The notes beneath the pieces were generated by a model. That model ran no database searches and was not told the origin of the DNA. It saw only the letters and a list, made by a program, of their open reading frames with translations. Of a stretch of 64,000 nucleotides of DNA, positions 1-11,182 are shown piece after piece. Position 1 is the stretch's first letter. Each line of letters begins with the position of its first letter. Location of the stretch: assembly GCF_036417845.1 (NCBI RefSeq), contig NW_027118693.1:5528001-5592000 (forward strand). Reading direction: 5' to 3'. This DNA comes from Apteryx mantelli (Eukaryota; Chordata; Aves; Apterygiformes; Apterygidae). A program made the translations under genes and the position numbers.

Positions 1-542
1 GCTCCTATACTGTCAGCGAGAAGGAAAAGGCGTTTCTAGGGTGAGCAGTTCAGCTTAAGACATTTATCTTTTTGATGAGTAGAATTTGTTGAGCTGAAAC
101 CTAAGGAAGTCGCTAAGTTGTTACATAAACCCAACCCAATCTACCTGTGTGTAACAACCAGTGTCACTTAACACCAGTTCTTCCTGAGAATTTTTTTTTC
201 ACTTGGTACAAAAAAATAAACATGAATACTTATTCCCACTTTCTGTCTTCCAGCAACAAAGAGCTGATTTTCCCCTGTGGGAAAATAGTTGGAATGAGTA
301 AAAGTTAGGTTTTCCTCATTTCATTTCTATATGTTTATCTGTAAACTTGGAAATTAAAAGTTTTTTTTCACTGTTTGGTTTGGTATGTTTTTTTCAAAAA
401 AAAAAAAGAATTTCTCTACAATGATATTTTTAAAGAGTTTTCTTTTTTTAATGGAACTTTCCAAAATTCCCCATTTCTGTTTGCCAAGAGAAACAAGGAG
501 AAAAGTGAGCTTTCAGAACCATCCCGAATCCCTTCTACTCAT
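1..542. other. AT-rich intergenic sequence, nothing recognised
   Basis: The stretch is AT-rich with several A and T runs. I see no gene, repeat family or regulatory site that I can support. A 100-codon frame from 375 is low-complexity at its start and overlaps the open frame described next on the other strand, so it is not called. Confidence 0.4.
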
Positions 543-1173
543 TTAGCAGAGGGAGGAAGCCATTTCCTTGTGAGCTGCCAGGTAGATCCAGCTGTGCGGG
601 GGCAGTCTGAGCACATGTTTGGAGATAAAAAGAAGAATCGGATCCTCCATCATTACAATTCTCCACGGCTTAAATGAGCCAAACCATGAATTCTCATCAG
701 GCCGTTTCCGTTGAAAATTGCCTGTAGCAGGCAGGTGGAGATAAAGCTTTACGCAGTCGGAAATACTGAAAAGAAGCCTTGAACGAGCATCTCTAGATGA
801 CCATACGTGACAACTCAGTTGCTGGTAGGCATTTAAGATTCTTTCATAATAAAGGATGGTCTCATTCAGTTGTAAGTAGTTTCTACATTCCTCTGAACAA
901 ATGTCCGCTTTCGATGTGGGAATTGCACCCCAGTCTCCACTGACCACACTGACTAGTTCTCCATGATCACTGTGGTGGGAGTGCAGACACCTTAGGTGGG
1001 TTCAAGACTAGCACAGATTTCGATGCACCTCCCCACAAGTCTGCCATGGGAACGCCAGTTTCAGTTGCCTCCCCATTGACATTTAGCACCATCGGAGGTG
1101 TTTCAGGGATCCTGCCTGCCCTCCAGCTGCTGCTCCGGAATGGCACAGGTCTCTTGTAAGTCATCAGATGCTG
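543..1173 (-). other. Unrecognised open stretch, possible coding remnant
   Basis: Two minus-strand frames follow one another. One runs into this stretch from the neighbouring LTR and ends near 967. The second is open from 947 to 543 (134 codons) and its frame can be followed back through the end of the first. The residue composition is balanced (for example the segment ICSEECRNYLQLNETILYY), unlike the low-complexity frames elsewhere in the window, so an old coding sequence with one frame break is possible. I do not recognise the family. The segment directly abuts the outer edge of the ERV-L LTR at 1174, which makes it host flank. Chance openness remains possible. Confidence 0.25.
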
Positions 1174-1623
1174 TGACTGCAAGGCGGCCAAAAGAAGGTC
1201 AGATACCAGCAGAGAGAGACACTCAAGGTTCATAAGGAGTTAAACAGGACAGATTTAATAAAGGACTTGCGCTCCAGGCTGCACAGGGAGACCCAGGAAC
1301 CACGAGGAGGGGTCGCCGGCAGGAGGCTGCTGGAGGTACGAGTAGGATGCACAGGCAGGACGCACGGGTGGGACGCATGGGTGGGACTCGACTTGTTCAT
1401 AAGGGCCCCTTAAATCTCCTAGAACTATTTCCTTATCTCAGCTGTGCTAACCTTGAGAAACTGCTGTGCGGGAAGCAGCTAGACGTTGTTGACAAAACGG
1501 AATGTGCATGCCTGGCCCCGATGGGAATTTGGGCAGTGTGCAGTTTCACACGCTGGGCCTGCTACCACCTACTCTGCCAGTCACTGACTCCTCGCCAGGT
1601 CTTCTGCAGGTCTTCTCACTACA
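1174..1623 (-). repeat. 3' LTR of the ERV-L-like element
   Basis: On the minus strand the LTR starts TGTAGTGAG at 1623 and ends GTCA at 1174. An AATAAA signal lies at about 1254-1259 of the plus strand in reverse complement. The whole segment aligns with 50973-51405 (plus orientation), and the similarity stops sharply at both proposed ends. That shared boundary is what fixes the limits. Confidence 0.75.
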
Positions 1624-1634
1624 CTCCACCCCTT
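1624..1634 (-). promoter_or_regulatory. Polypurine tract next to the ERV-L 3' LTR
   Basis: The minus strand reads AAGGGGTGGAG immediately before the LTR start TGTAGTG. A purine run in this position is the primer for retroviral plus-strand DNA synthesis. It confirms both the LTR edge and the minus orientation. Confidence 0.6.
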
Positions 1635-2372
1635 GACTGACAGAGATGTGGTACTGGTGCCACCAGCGTGCGGACAAGGTTCAGACTTGCCTTTCTGGTA
1701 TTAGCCTAACTAAACAGCTAAGATGTACAAGCAACTAAATCATAGCGAATATACATACATACAGTAAATTATAACCTGTATGCACACAAAAGTGATCAGC
1801 CCAGAGGACCAGGAGCATAATGTATTTTTCCCCATAGTCCTTAATTTGACAGCCATGATGACAGTCACTGCCAGGGGGTGTCCCACACTGATTCTTTGGA
1901 CTTTACATCGTGTAGTCCTTGAAGTAGGCTCTTTATCTTGTGGATGTTGGGTTTGATGCGCTCACCACAGTTCTGTCGGTGTCCCAACTGCCATCAGCAT
2001 ACAGGATTAGGATGGAGAGCAGCAATGTCGCGGCTCCGTTCGGCATATTCATCAGGTCATGGTTGTCTGAGCGAGAGTCTCCTAGAGGGGAAATAGACTG
2101 GGACACTTTCCCCTTTAATTAGTCCCGGGTGGGTGTCTCCTGGCCCATCAGCAATAATTTTCCCTTCCGGCTGTTCAGATTTAGCCAGATCATGCACCCA
2201 CACAGCACGCCCTGTAGACTCAAAACCACCTGGTTGCAGGGTGAGCCACAAGGAATCTGTTCCCTGGATAGTGGGGACCCCTATCTGCTCACATATCAGC
2301 TGGGCTATTTGGTCTCCCTGTGTACATCGCAGGGGTTGGGATCAGGTGTAATGGATCGCAACCTTCACCTCC
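1635..2372 (-). other. 3' internal region of the ERV-L-like element
   Basis: This lies between the integrase reading and the polypurine tract. A short minus-strand frame (2251-2057, 64 codons) could be a remnant of the integrase C-terminal domain, but the match is too weak to name. The rest shows no open frame and no env-like transmembrane segment. Confidence 0.35.
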
Positions 2373-3445
2373 TCAAGGTGGTTTGAGTAGATGACTCCTG
2401 CCTTGATGCCCCCCCTCCTGGAGAGCTAAACTAGTACAGGGCACCACGTGACCATAATACCCTTGAGGTATGGTGAAGGCCAACACCAAACTCACAAGAT
2501 GACAGCTTTCCGATTCTAGGGTTCTTTCTTTGTGCGACAGTCGCAGACCCAACCCTGCACTGCGGGGCATGGCTTGCCTGGGGAGGCAGGCTCGGGGGTG
2601 CAGCCGTTGCACTCTAAGCACACGCGGCCCCTCCTTGGATTCCCCCTGGACATGAGCATATGGGGTAGAGGCACGCGCTGGGCGGTCACTGAGGCAGGCA
2701 GTTGCCTGACAAATGTTTTGCTCCAACCTGTGAGGGTACCAGGAGGGGACAGTTTGCACAGCCGCTCTTTGAGCAGCCCGTTCATTCGCTCTATCAATCC
2801 TGCCCCTTGCGGATGGCAGGGTATGTGATATGTCCAGGCTATTCCTCTCTCTCCAGCCCAATTTTGAATGTCATTCCCTGTGAAATGAGTGCCCTGATCA
2901 CTATGGACTTCCACCTGGTAGCCATATAACCCAATCAAGCCTTCTAATGCCTTAATGGTGTGAGCCTGGGTAGCTGCGGCGCAGGAGTGGGTGTACAATA
3001 GACCAGAGCAGGTATCTACAGAGCTCAGGACATATCTGTGCCACTGGCTCTCCAGTAAAGGTCCAATATAATCAATTTGCCAGACATAGAAAGGTTTTTG
3101 TCCTTTGTGGCTATAATGCTTTTTGGTGTGCAACCACTGTGGAGCTGAGCGGGTACAAGGGGGGCAACGCTGCCTGGCCTGTTTTTGTGCCGCTGGCAGC
3201 TGCCCCTCTGTGCACGCTGCTGGCAGGGCAGTGGGTGTCGCGGGTCCCCCACTGCGCTCTCCGGGCTGCTCGCCGTGCTCCCCCACCCCCGGGGGCTGCG
3301 TGCGCTGATCTGGCTGAAGCTGCAGCCACCACTGGAGCAGCTCTGCACTGGGTTTGCCGTCCACCTCCCCCCATGGCACGCCAGCTTGCAACAGGTCTTG
3401 GGACATAGTGCCACGACTCACCCTTTCTTTCTTTTTCACGTTCAC
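2373..3445 (-). pseudogene. ERV-L-like integrase remnant
   Basis: A 309-codon minus-strand frame (3445-2516) plus an overlapping 162-codon frame (2861-2373) carry the retroviral integrase. A CPPC pair of the zinc-binding region is seen first. The catalytic core follows, with its first aspartate in WQIDYIGP, its second in HSDQGTHF and its glutamate in GLIERMNGL, so the DDE triad is preserved. After the glutamate the product continues in a shifted frame, and the C-terminal domain is poorly readable. The first 100 or so codons are not integrase: they are gag-side and GC-rich sequence brought in by the deletion of the RT region. Integrase would join viral DNA to host DNA. Here it lacks an intact reading frame and the rest of pol, so a working enzyme is unlikely. 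Confidence 0.75.
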
Positions 3446-4157
3446 ACTTTCCCGACTTCCTATCTCTGCTAACGGAGGACACCTCTGCTAACTGAGATGG
3501 AAGCGCTGCAACTTCCCCCACCATACCTGCCCCCCCACCAATCACAGGTAGCACCATTGCTTTAAGATGGGGTGGGGCAGTTTGCAGCATCCTAGTCCAG
3601 ATGGTTTTGCTCATGGGGATCTGATCCGGTCTGGTAAACTCAGAGGAGTAAATTCCGGACAGCATTCCTAATTGCCGCAGCTGGTTTATTCCTCTAGCCA
3701 TAGCAGTCCACCTGGTGAGCCCGTCATCGATGTCCACAGCAGTTGGCCAGGTTCACCGCACCATGCCCAGCACCCACTCCATTCAGGAGGGAAAATTTTC
3801 CGGTTTTGCTGCTGCAGGGTGCGGAGGGTGTTGCACATCTGGCATCCTGGCACAAAGCCCCCGTCTTATCCAGTTCCCCTCTAGTAAAATAAACCACATC
3901 TGACCCAGCATCCCACAACCTTAACAGCCACTCTAGTAACCCTTCACGGGGCTGCTGCCTGTAGCGCCCCTGCATATCCTGCAGCTCTGATGCTTTAAAA
4001 TCACTAGTTGTTGTGGTCCCTTCAAATTGGCTGCATGCAGTCCACTAAGCCGCTGCTCTGCCACCGGCCAGGCAGCTGCCTCCCCTTCATGCTCTGGGTT
4101 TGACTCTGAACCAGGGAGGTCATCACAGTCCCAGATATTGCCATCCCAAATATTCAT
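3446..4157 (-). pseudogene. ERV-L-like gag remnant in three broken frames
   Basis: Three successive minus-strand frames (4157-3933, 3975-3724, 3737-3111) overlap by a few bases each. They read like one gag region interrupted by frameshifts. Visible pieces include LLEWLLRLWDAGSDVVYF and RGINQLRQLGMLSGIY, which resemble capsid-type helical segments. No CCHC nucleocapsid knuckle is seen before the sequence passes into the integrase frame, which fits a deletion that removed the 3' end of gag together with pro and RT. Assignment as gag rests mainly on position and on the tryptophan-rich segments, so it is less secure than the integrase call. Confidence 0.5.
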
Positions 4158-5809
4158 TCACCACTTCTAATTTTTCAAACATACTTCAGAAAGGAAACAG
4201 ATGGGTCTTTTCTAAAGTAGTCATAAATGCACTCTGTAGTACTGAATACACCCTTTTTGACAAAAAGAAATGAAAAATGGAAAGGCTACATCTCTGATTA
4301 CTATGGTATACTAACCAAAGTTAGTGTAAGTCTGTACTACTTTTAGAATGACAGCGTATGAAGCAAAAAAAAAACAAAATAAACCATGCATTTCTCTTTA
4401 ATGGTAACTCCTTTATACAACTAAAACTGGAGACCATAAAAACAAGCACTCAGAAGTACCATCTTCTGCATCTGAAATATAGTGTATCTAAGAAAGAAAA
4501 CACATGGAAGCTAATATCAAAGGTAATTCACAGGTGGTGGGAAATGCAAAGAGCAACAAAATACATTTTAGTGTTTACAGAATGCTTTGTCTTTTTTTTT
4601 TTTTTTTTAATATATATTCTCCATGATTTCCAGCCCGTATTTGATTGGGGCCTTCCTGTCCCGTGAGCTGATGCTTAACCAAAGATAGAAGACATTCCAG
4701 ATGTCTTGTGAAACACATATAAATATGCAGCTTAAATGATTTAGATCATAATAGGTCACCTTTCAGGAAGGGTTCCTTGGAGGAGTTTATTGAAGATAAC
4801 ACTTCTGAGATCTGTCAAATCCCAAGTTTTCTTGGACGAGAGGCATAGCAGTTGCCTCTCTCTCCTGTTAATAAAGGCTTATTGGGGGGTAGTAGCAATA
4901 AACATGATTGGTGTGGACACTCTTTTCTTCTAATATGGCAGTATTCTAGAAACTCTTTCCTTGTAATGCAGTAGTATCCCCCACTTAGCACTTAATTAAC
5001 CATCCAAGTAACTCCCCAGTGCAGTGAAATAAGGGGCTGGGGGGGCAGGGTGGGCAGACAGGGTCCTGATCTCTCCCTGCCAAAGGGCTCGCTCCTTGGG
5101 CATCTCTGCTGCAACCTGCACACTGCGCACTGCCCCGGGCACCAACACAAGACAGCCAGGGGCTGACATCCAGGAGGAGACCACAGAGAACAGTTTTGAC
5201 ACGGTGAGATATTTTTCTCTAACATAGTTAACAAGGAAACGGTCTTGTCATGATGGAGCGCTCAGAGGAACTCTTGTGAGTGGCAATGCCACGGTTGTTA
5301 CCTTTCCAAATGGGCAAATAAGGAAAACTTCCCAAGACAAAGTATTTCTTCAGGAAAGAATTGGCCTCTTACAACCACTTCTCCCAGATGCGCATACTAC
5401 AGTGAGTGAGGTTGCAAGGCCTCAGAGCTTATTATTGAGCTGAAAACAAAGCAAATCCCAACATTGCTTTTGGACCCTGAAAATACTCGCCTGATGCTCA
5501 AGCACTTTCCTCTAAGTCAGCAAGAAATACTTGTAGGGTCATAGTTGAGGATCAGCTTGCAAAGTTGAAGCGTTTTATGCAAATAACTCTGCAAGGCTCC
5601 CCCCAGAGTTATGGTCCTCACCTTTGCACATGCTCCTCTCTTCCCTGAGGGAGTTGTTTCTAACATGGCAGGTCAGCTGTCCATCTCAGCTGAGCACATT
5701 TCGCAATGTGTCACTAGGTTGGCTGAGGCCTGCAGTTTGTGAAACTCTTGCCAGGATCTCCTGCCAGGATGACCTAACTAAACCCCCAGGTTCAGCTGCT
5801 CAGAGACAA
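4158..5809. other. Unassigned AT-rich DNA between the ERV-L element and satellite remnants
   Basis: The stretch contains a T-tract of 17 bases near 4591-4607 and several short purine-rich runs. No second LTR, no convincing open frame and no known repeat was recognised. Short frames on both strands look like chance. Confidence 0.4.
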
Positions 5810-6500
5810 GTAGCACCACCAGCACCCAAGCCATGGGCCTGCTGCTGGTCTATCAGCTGCTAAGGCAGGAGTGACCTTGCATGCACATGCCCCAGCCAGG
5901 AGCCTGCTGCTAGCCTATTGGAGGCTGAGACAGAAGTGACCTCCCAAGGAAGAACACAAACCTTCTCCATCAGAGAAGCTGAAAGGCCATCAGCAGCCGT
6001 GTGGGCTTGGGAGATGATTGTAAGATGATCTCCTCTGGCTGAGCAGCTGATAGGCCAGCACTTGGCTAATGCTTGGGGCAATTGGTTGTGAGGTCACTTC
6101 TGCCTGAGGACCTGATAGGCACCAAGAGGCACAGGGCTGGGATGTTGATGGCGAGGTCATTTAGAACTGAGCGGCTGAGAGGCCAGAAACAGTTGCAGGG
6201 CTTGGATGGTGACTGTGAGATCACTTCTATCTCCGCCGCTGACAGGCCAGCAGCAGGCACATGGCTCACATGGTGACTGTGAGGTCATTTCTGAGTATGT
6301 GACTGGATGGAAGCAAGAGCATGCTGATGTCATTTCCCTAAGAGAAGGAGAAAGATGAGCAGCAGGCCCCTTGGCTTGGCAGGTGCTTATGAGGTCTGTT
6401 GTGTCTGGTCAGCTGAAAGGCCAGCAGGAGGCTGATGGGTGGGGACATTTTTGTGAGATCAGTTGTGTTTCAGAAGCTCATAGGCCATGAGAAATTCCAG
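5810..6500. repeat. Old diverged copies of the 65-bp satellite, both orientations
   Basis: From 5810 to about 5960 degenerate monomers read in the plus direction (CTGCTGGTCTATCAGCTGC then GGAGTGACCTTGC). From about 5980 to 6500 they read in the minus direction (GAGGTCACTTCTGCCTGAG followed by CTGATAGGC). Spacing between equivalent GGTCACTTCT or AGTGACCT motifs is close to 64-66 bp. These are the same repeat as the large array at 25.6-33.5 kb but much more diverged. Confidence 0.7.
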
Positions 6501-6654
6501 AAGAAGAGCCCATGTGGCATGGGAGCAAGCCAGGAGGAGAAAACCCATGCCCTGTGATCGGTGGCAAAAATGCTTTGATCGGTGGCACAAGGTCCAGTGG
6601 TGGCCAGTTACTAGCAACATCCCTCGGTGATCAACGCCTAGGGCAACGCTCTCT

Positions 6655-6835
6655 AACTTCTACATTAATGCCATAGGATGGAGCACACTCTCAGCACGTT
6701 TGTAGACAATGCGCAATTGAGGGGAGCCCCAGAGCAACCTCGTCCAGTTCCCTCTGCTTTGAGCGTGGGGTGGGACTAGGTGACCTCCAGAGGTCTCATC
6801 CACCCTAAGTGCTGTGATTCTGTGAATCTTTCCCG
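6655..6835 (+). mobile_element. CR1 LINE 3' fragment
   Basis: The start can be read as the end of the reverse transcriptase region (a diverged version of the segment ending in a DDTKLGG-like motif). The sequence then jumps to the CR1 tail, with GGGACTAGGTGACCTCCAG and a final GATTCTGTGAATC in place of the typical short octamer tail. The copy is 5' truncated and internally deleted, as most avian CR1 copies are. Confidence 0.7.
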
Positions 6836-9800
6836 GGAGATCTCGGTAAAGACAGCATAGGCAGAGGAAGAAGAAAGGACAGAGAGGCAGAAGAAGGGAT
6901 AGGAAATATGTCAGTTTAAAAATAGTACTTCCTCAGAACAAAGTTTCTCCATTCAGAGTGTTGGGAAGAAAGGTCTCGGCATGACTGACTGTACCTGCAT
7001 ATATATATATGCAAACACAGGGAGCAAATACTATAATTCATGCACATGGTCTTGCCACTAAAAAAGAAAGAAAAGCTTCATTAGAACTGAAAAAAATATC
7101 TGAACTTCTGGAAAGGAATATATAATTTCTTTTCCATTTTTGTATGGAGATATTTTTTGGATAGGTTTTCAGGCCTTTATTCCTTTGCCCACATAGAGGG
7201 GCTATTGCTGCCTGAAATGCCCAGGGGTACCTGTGTTCCCGTGTAGTGCTGGGAAATGTGACCCAGGACCTGCAGGAACCTTTCTGAAGCGTTAGCTGGT
7301 CACCAAGAGAAGTCTCTCAAGACCTCTCAGGAAGAAACCTTCTTTCTCTCCCTTGACTAAAAGGGAAGTCCAGACAACTGCATTAGACAGAGACAGCTGC
7401 ACTGAAGGGCTCTGGCATCGGGTGAGACCTGTCTCATCCCTGTTGTCACCTCAAATGGAGTTGCACTTCATTTACTGTGCAGGGAATGCAAAGGGAGTGC
7501 ACCTCGATGTTTAGGGACTCCTTTAAGACATCACCACAACACAGGTGTGCTGAGATTTGTGCAAATTTGGCCATCCAAAAACAGAGTGTTTCATTGAAGC
7601 TGGTTGCCCTGCTTCCCCCTATCAGGCGAGAGAGCTCGACACCTCAGAGCAGGAATGGCTCTGCCCAAAGAGTAAGGAGTTGCATGGACTGTCCCGGGCA
7701 GGCAGTGGTTTGGGCCACTAAGCTCTGTGCGAGACATAAAAGTATTTCTTTTTAATGGTGTGGGCCTGATTACAGCAAAAATGTTTAGAAAATGTCAATA
7801 AAAATGAAACAAGAAAGAAATTTTAAAAAGGATGTAAACAAGGAAATGTTTAGTCACACTTTTCAGTTTTTAACATTCTTTGTTCTTATAGCCCTCCTTG
7901 ATTATGTTTTTGTTGTTGTTGTTGTTGTTGTTGCTGGTGGTGTATTTTGTTTCTTAATATACTGGTCTTCAGAGGTGATTTTGGTAGTCTTTGTTAAGGA
8001 AAGTGATTTTCAGAATTGGGGTGGGATGCTGTCACAGGGTCATGGATGTCTGGTGCCATTGTAGGCGCCCTGGTCCCTCCTGCCCAGCCTCCTTCTGCAG
8101 CCCTGAGGGGCTCTGGTGTCCCACAGGTCCCCTGTGAGAGTTGCCAGGCCCAGGCAGGTACCTCAGAGACACCGGGGCCTCTCCAAGTGCTGCTGGGTGT
8201 TTTTTGGGTAGACACCTGAGCCAGGCCTGGAAAGGTGAAGAACTGTTTTCAACATCCAAAAAATGTGAACACACTTTCATCAGCAAAAAATGATTGACTA
8301 ATGTCAATGTCAATGTTTTCCCATGATGAAATAGCGGAAATTTTCAGGAAGAGTATTAATCTCAGGAGAAGAAATGTTGATCTGTCCCTCTCAACCTGCA
8401 TTACCACTGCTCTGTCCGTTACGCTGTGGGTGTGGTCTTAGTAATCTCTCACATATTTGCACATGTCCTGATTCAACTGATCATTTCTAAAGGCATCTTT
8501 GCATCAGACTGTCTGGACTTAGGCGCTTTCCATAGCTGCTCAGTTTTCCTCCTCCCCCCTTTACTCTTTAGCCATTCAGATACCTCTCAACTCTCTGGTT
8601 GCTGCTCTGAGCTTCAGAGGGTCTGAAGCTTACCTCGTCTTTCAGGAGTCGTATTGTCTCTTTAGCCAACTCCTTAGTTGTGTTTCCATCTCTCCTTTCC
8701 TATCCATCTGTCAAAAACATCTCAGGGAAAGTTTTTCTTGTGGAAAGTTGACCTTACTGGAGGCAGCTTGGCCTTAACATATAGTTGGGGAGTGTATTTT
8801 ATATTTTATTAAATTCTATCACCTGTTGTATTTGTTTATTTGCAGTTAAGAAAAATCCTCCTGTGTCTACAACTATTTCTCTAAGGAAAGCAGGTGGGAA
8901 TCAGTACATAGGAGCTGTAGCATTCAGCTACAGACTTGGGTGGAAAAGGTGCGCTCTAAGCCGCCAGTGTCTGATGAGGGAAATGGCAGGGCTGGGGAGG
9001 TGAGGAGGAAGGCTGTCCGTAAACATCTCACATGAAGGATGCTGCTTTTCCTACATGTCCAGACTTCCTTAGGGAAAATGAATTCCCTTCTTGTCCCCGG
9101 CCATGTGTCCTGCCCAGTTAAGAGATGGGAATGGGGGCTTCTAGAGTGAGACATTGCCACCTCTCTTAGAAAAGCACCCTCTGATGTGACAAATTGCAAT
9201 GCTGGAATGGGTCTCTCTTCAGCATTTAGAGAGAGACAAAAGAAGATTATTTTAGTCTACCTCAGTGAATATTTCCCCGGAGGAGGGAGTACAAAGGACA
9301 AATTAAGTCACATCTTCAGCTGGGCCGCTGTTCCCAAGGGGGGCCAGGCTCCTGGGACAGAGGGAGCTCCTGGCAACCTGGCAGCACTGCTGAGAGACAG
9401 CTGCGTGCAGGAGCAGCTCTTCTGCAGAGAGCAGCAGGGCTCCAGGCACTACCTGCAAGTGCCAAGATGAGATGAAGAAGATGAGCAAGATGAGTGAGAC
9501 AGAAGTTCATGGCAATCAGGAGTGGGTAGACGGCTGAGAGCTCACTGGAGGAGAAATCTTCACAGCCCCTAACACAGTAAGTCTCTGGCTGCAGGGCAAT
9601 GCAGCTGAGGCATCCTGAGGTTTTCTCTAAAGCTAGCACATCCCATGGCTGATAGGGTCTGTCAGGATGGGCATCCCATTCCCTCTTGTGTGGGGCAGGA
9701 GGTGTTTTAGAGCAGGGATTCCTAGCCACTTCTTCAGAGGGGAAACGGTGTCCTGTTGCCTTCTCCCAGGGACGCTGCAAGGGTGTGAAGCAGGGGTGTG

Positions 9801-11182
9801 CACACAGGTCTGCTCAGGGCTGTAACTCAGAGCAGTGTCCCTGTGCCCCAGGGTGCTGTGTGTCCAGGACAGTGACTCTGCCGCCTGTGAAGGTCAGTAC
9901 TCAGCCTGCCCGGGGAACTCCCCACGGTGCTGTGGGGAGAAGCTCTGGGTGGGATGATTGACCCCTGGCAGTACATGTTCATTCTCCTGTTGAGAGGGTG
10001 CTGCATGGGTCAGGGCTGCTCTCAGCTTCGGCTCACCCTGAGAACATTTCTGGAGGGGGCTTTCCAAAAGGAAGCTCATCTCCTCTCCCAGCACAGCCCT
10101 CAAGACTGTGGGGTCCAGGGCATGAGCTGTTTCCTTGCAGATGGACATCTGGAGAGGAGAAACTCCTGAGTGTCCCCTGTCTCTCCCTCTTCCTTCTTCC
10201 TTAGCAGAAACATCATGCTATTGCTGTGTGTTTCCCCACCTGTCCATGCTGCCCTTGTCCTTCCCCTTGGACTCTCTGGGCAGGGGCATTTCAGAGGCAA
10301 TTCAGACACCAATCCTGCAGGTGCTGCCTTGCAGACATGTCCTTGGCACTGAGGTGCCCAAGTGCCCCTCTAAACTGTGGGGCTCTGGGCAATGCCGTTT
10401 GGGGGCTGGGAAGGAGCCAACTCTCTCTTCAGGACACCCCATCTTTAGGATGTCTGACTGTTTCTTGGGGGTGTCCGACTGGGCTTCAAGCTGCCCTCCA
10501 GAAGGGCACAGTTCTCCCATTGCATCTGGGTGTTATCTAGGTGCCCCATGCAGAAGCCACCTAGATGCTAAGGCTGTGAAAATGCTGCATGTGGGCAACT
10601 AGCACGACCCCGATGTCTTCCTGGCTAAAAGGGGAGTACTGAGACCTTCCTCAGATACTCTGAGAAAGGCTCCCGGGCTTGGTGATCTGCATTTTGAAAC
10701 TCGATTCCTCTGCTCTCAGCAGTGTCATTTCTTTTTTGGTAACATGAGTGCAAATGTCCTCCACCTCAGAGGTGCAAGCACAGGGCAGCTGGGAACAAGA
10801 CTGATGGACATGCCAGCTCTCCTCGCTCTGCACTAAAGACAGAGTGAATCCTTTGGCCCTTCAACTATATGAGTGGATGAAATCTGACTAAAACTGTAAC
10901 TTTGAAAGTTTAGTCACCTGTGCTCCCATGTCCCCACTGCTGTGGGTCAGGACTGCCCCCTCTGGAGCCCATGGGAAGAGGCCCCTGCTCCTCCCGGCAC
11001 ACTGAGGCAGCACAGAGGGGAGCTCAAGCCATGGAGCTCAGTGACGGTCCTGGCAAGATGAGGAGAGATAATGTGTATGTTTGGAGGGGCTCTATGCAAA
11101 AGTTTTGCTCATACAAAACTGTCTCATGTCTTCTCAGTGTCTCCTCTTCCTTGGATAGTCCCCGTGGACCCTGAGGGAGCAA
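6836..11182. other. Intergenic DNA upstream of the olfactory receptor gene
   Basis: No gene could be supported in this 4.3-kb stretch. It holds a (TTG)n microsatellite (listed separately) and many short frames on both strands without recognisable content. From about 9.2 kb the base composition becomes more GC-rich. A 5' non-coding exon of the receptor gene probably lies here, since receptor coding regions are usually a single exon, but I cannot point to it. Confidence 0.4.
7909..7934. repeat. (TTG)n microsatellite
   Basis: About eight tandem TTG units followed by an imperfect GCTGGTGG tail. Confidence 0.9.

Larger units (their letters stand above)
1174..4157 (-). mobile_element. ERV-L-like (class III) endogenous retrovirus, minus strand, internally deleted
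   Basis: Reading on the minus strand from about 4157 there are gag-like pieces, then an integrase, a 3' non-coding stretch, a polypurine tract and a 3' LTR ending at 1174. Protease, reverse transcriptase and RNase H are missing, so gag runs almost directly into integrase. No env is seen, as is usual for ERV-L elements. No 5' LTR was found above 4157. The integrase is closest in feel to the spuma-like ERV-L class, with its DYIGP, HSDQGTHF and GLIERMNGLLK segments. The class assignment comes from family knowledge; the order and the deletion are visible. An identical-family solo LTR lies at 50973-51405 on the other strand. Confidence 0.72.

Noticed and set aside
7477-7755. 92-codon frame in the intergenic stretch
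   Set aside because: No recognised motif and no supporting context.
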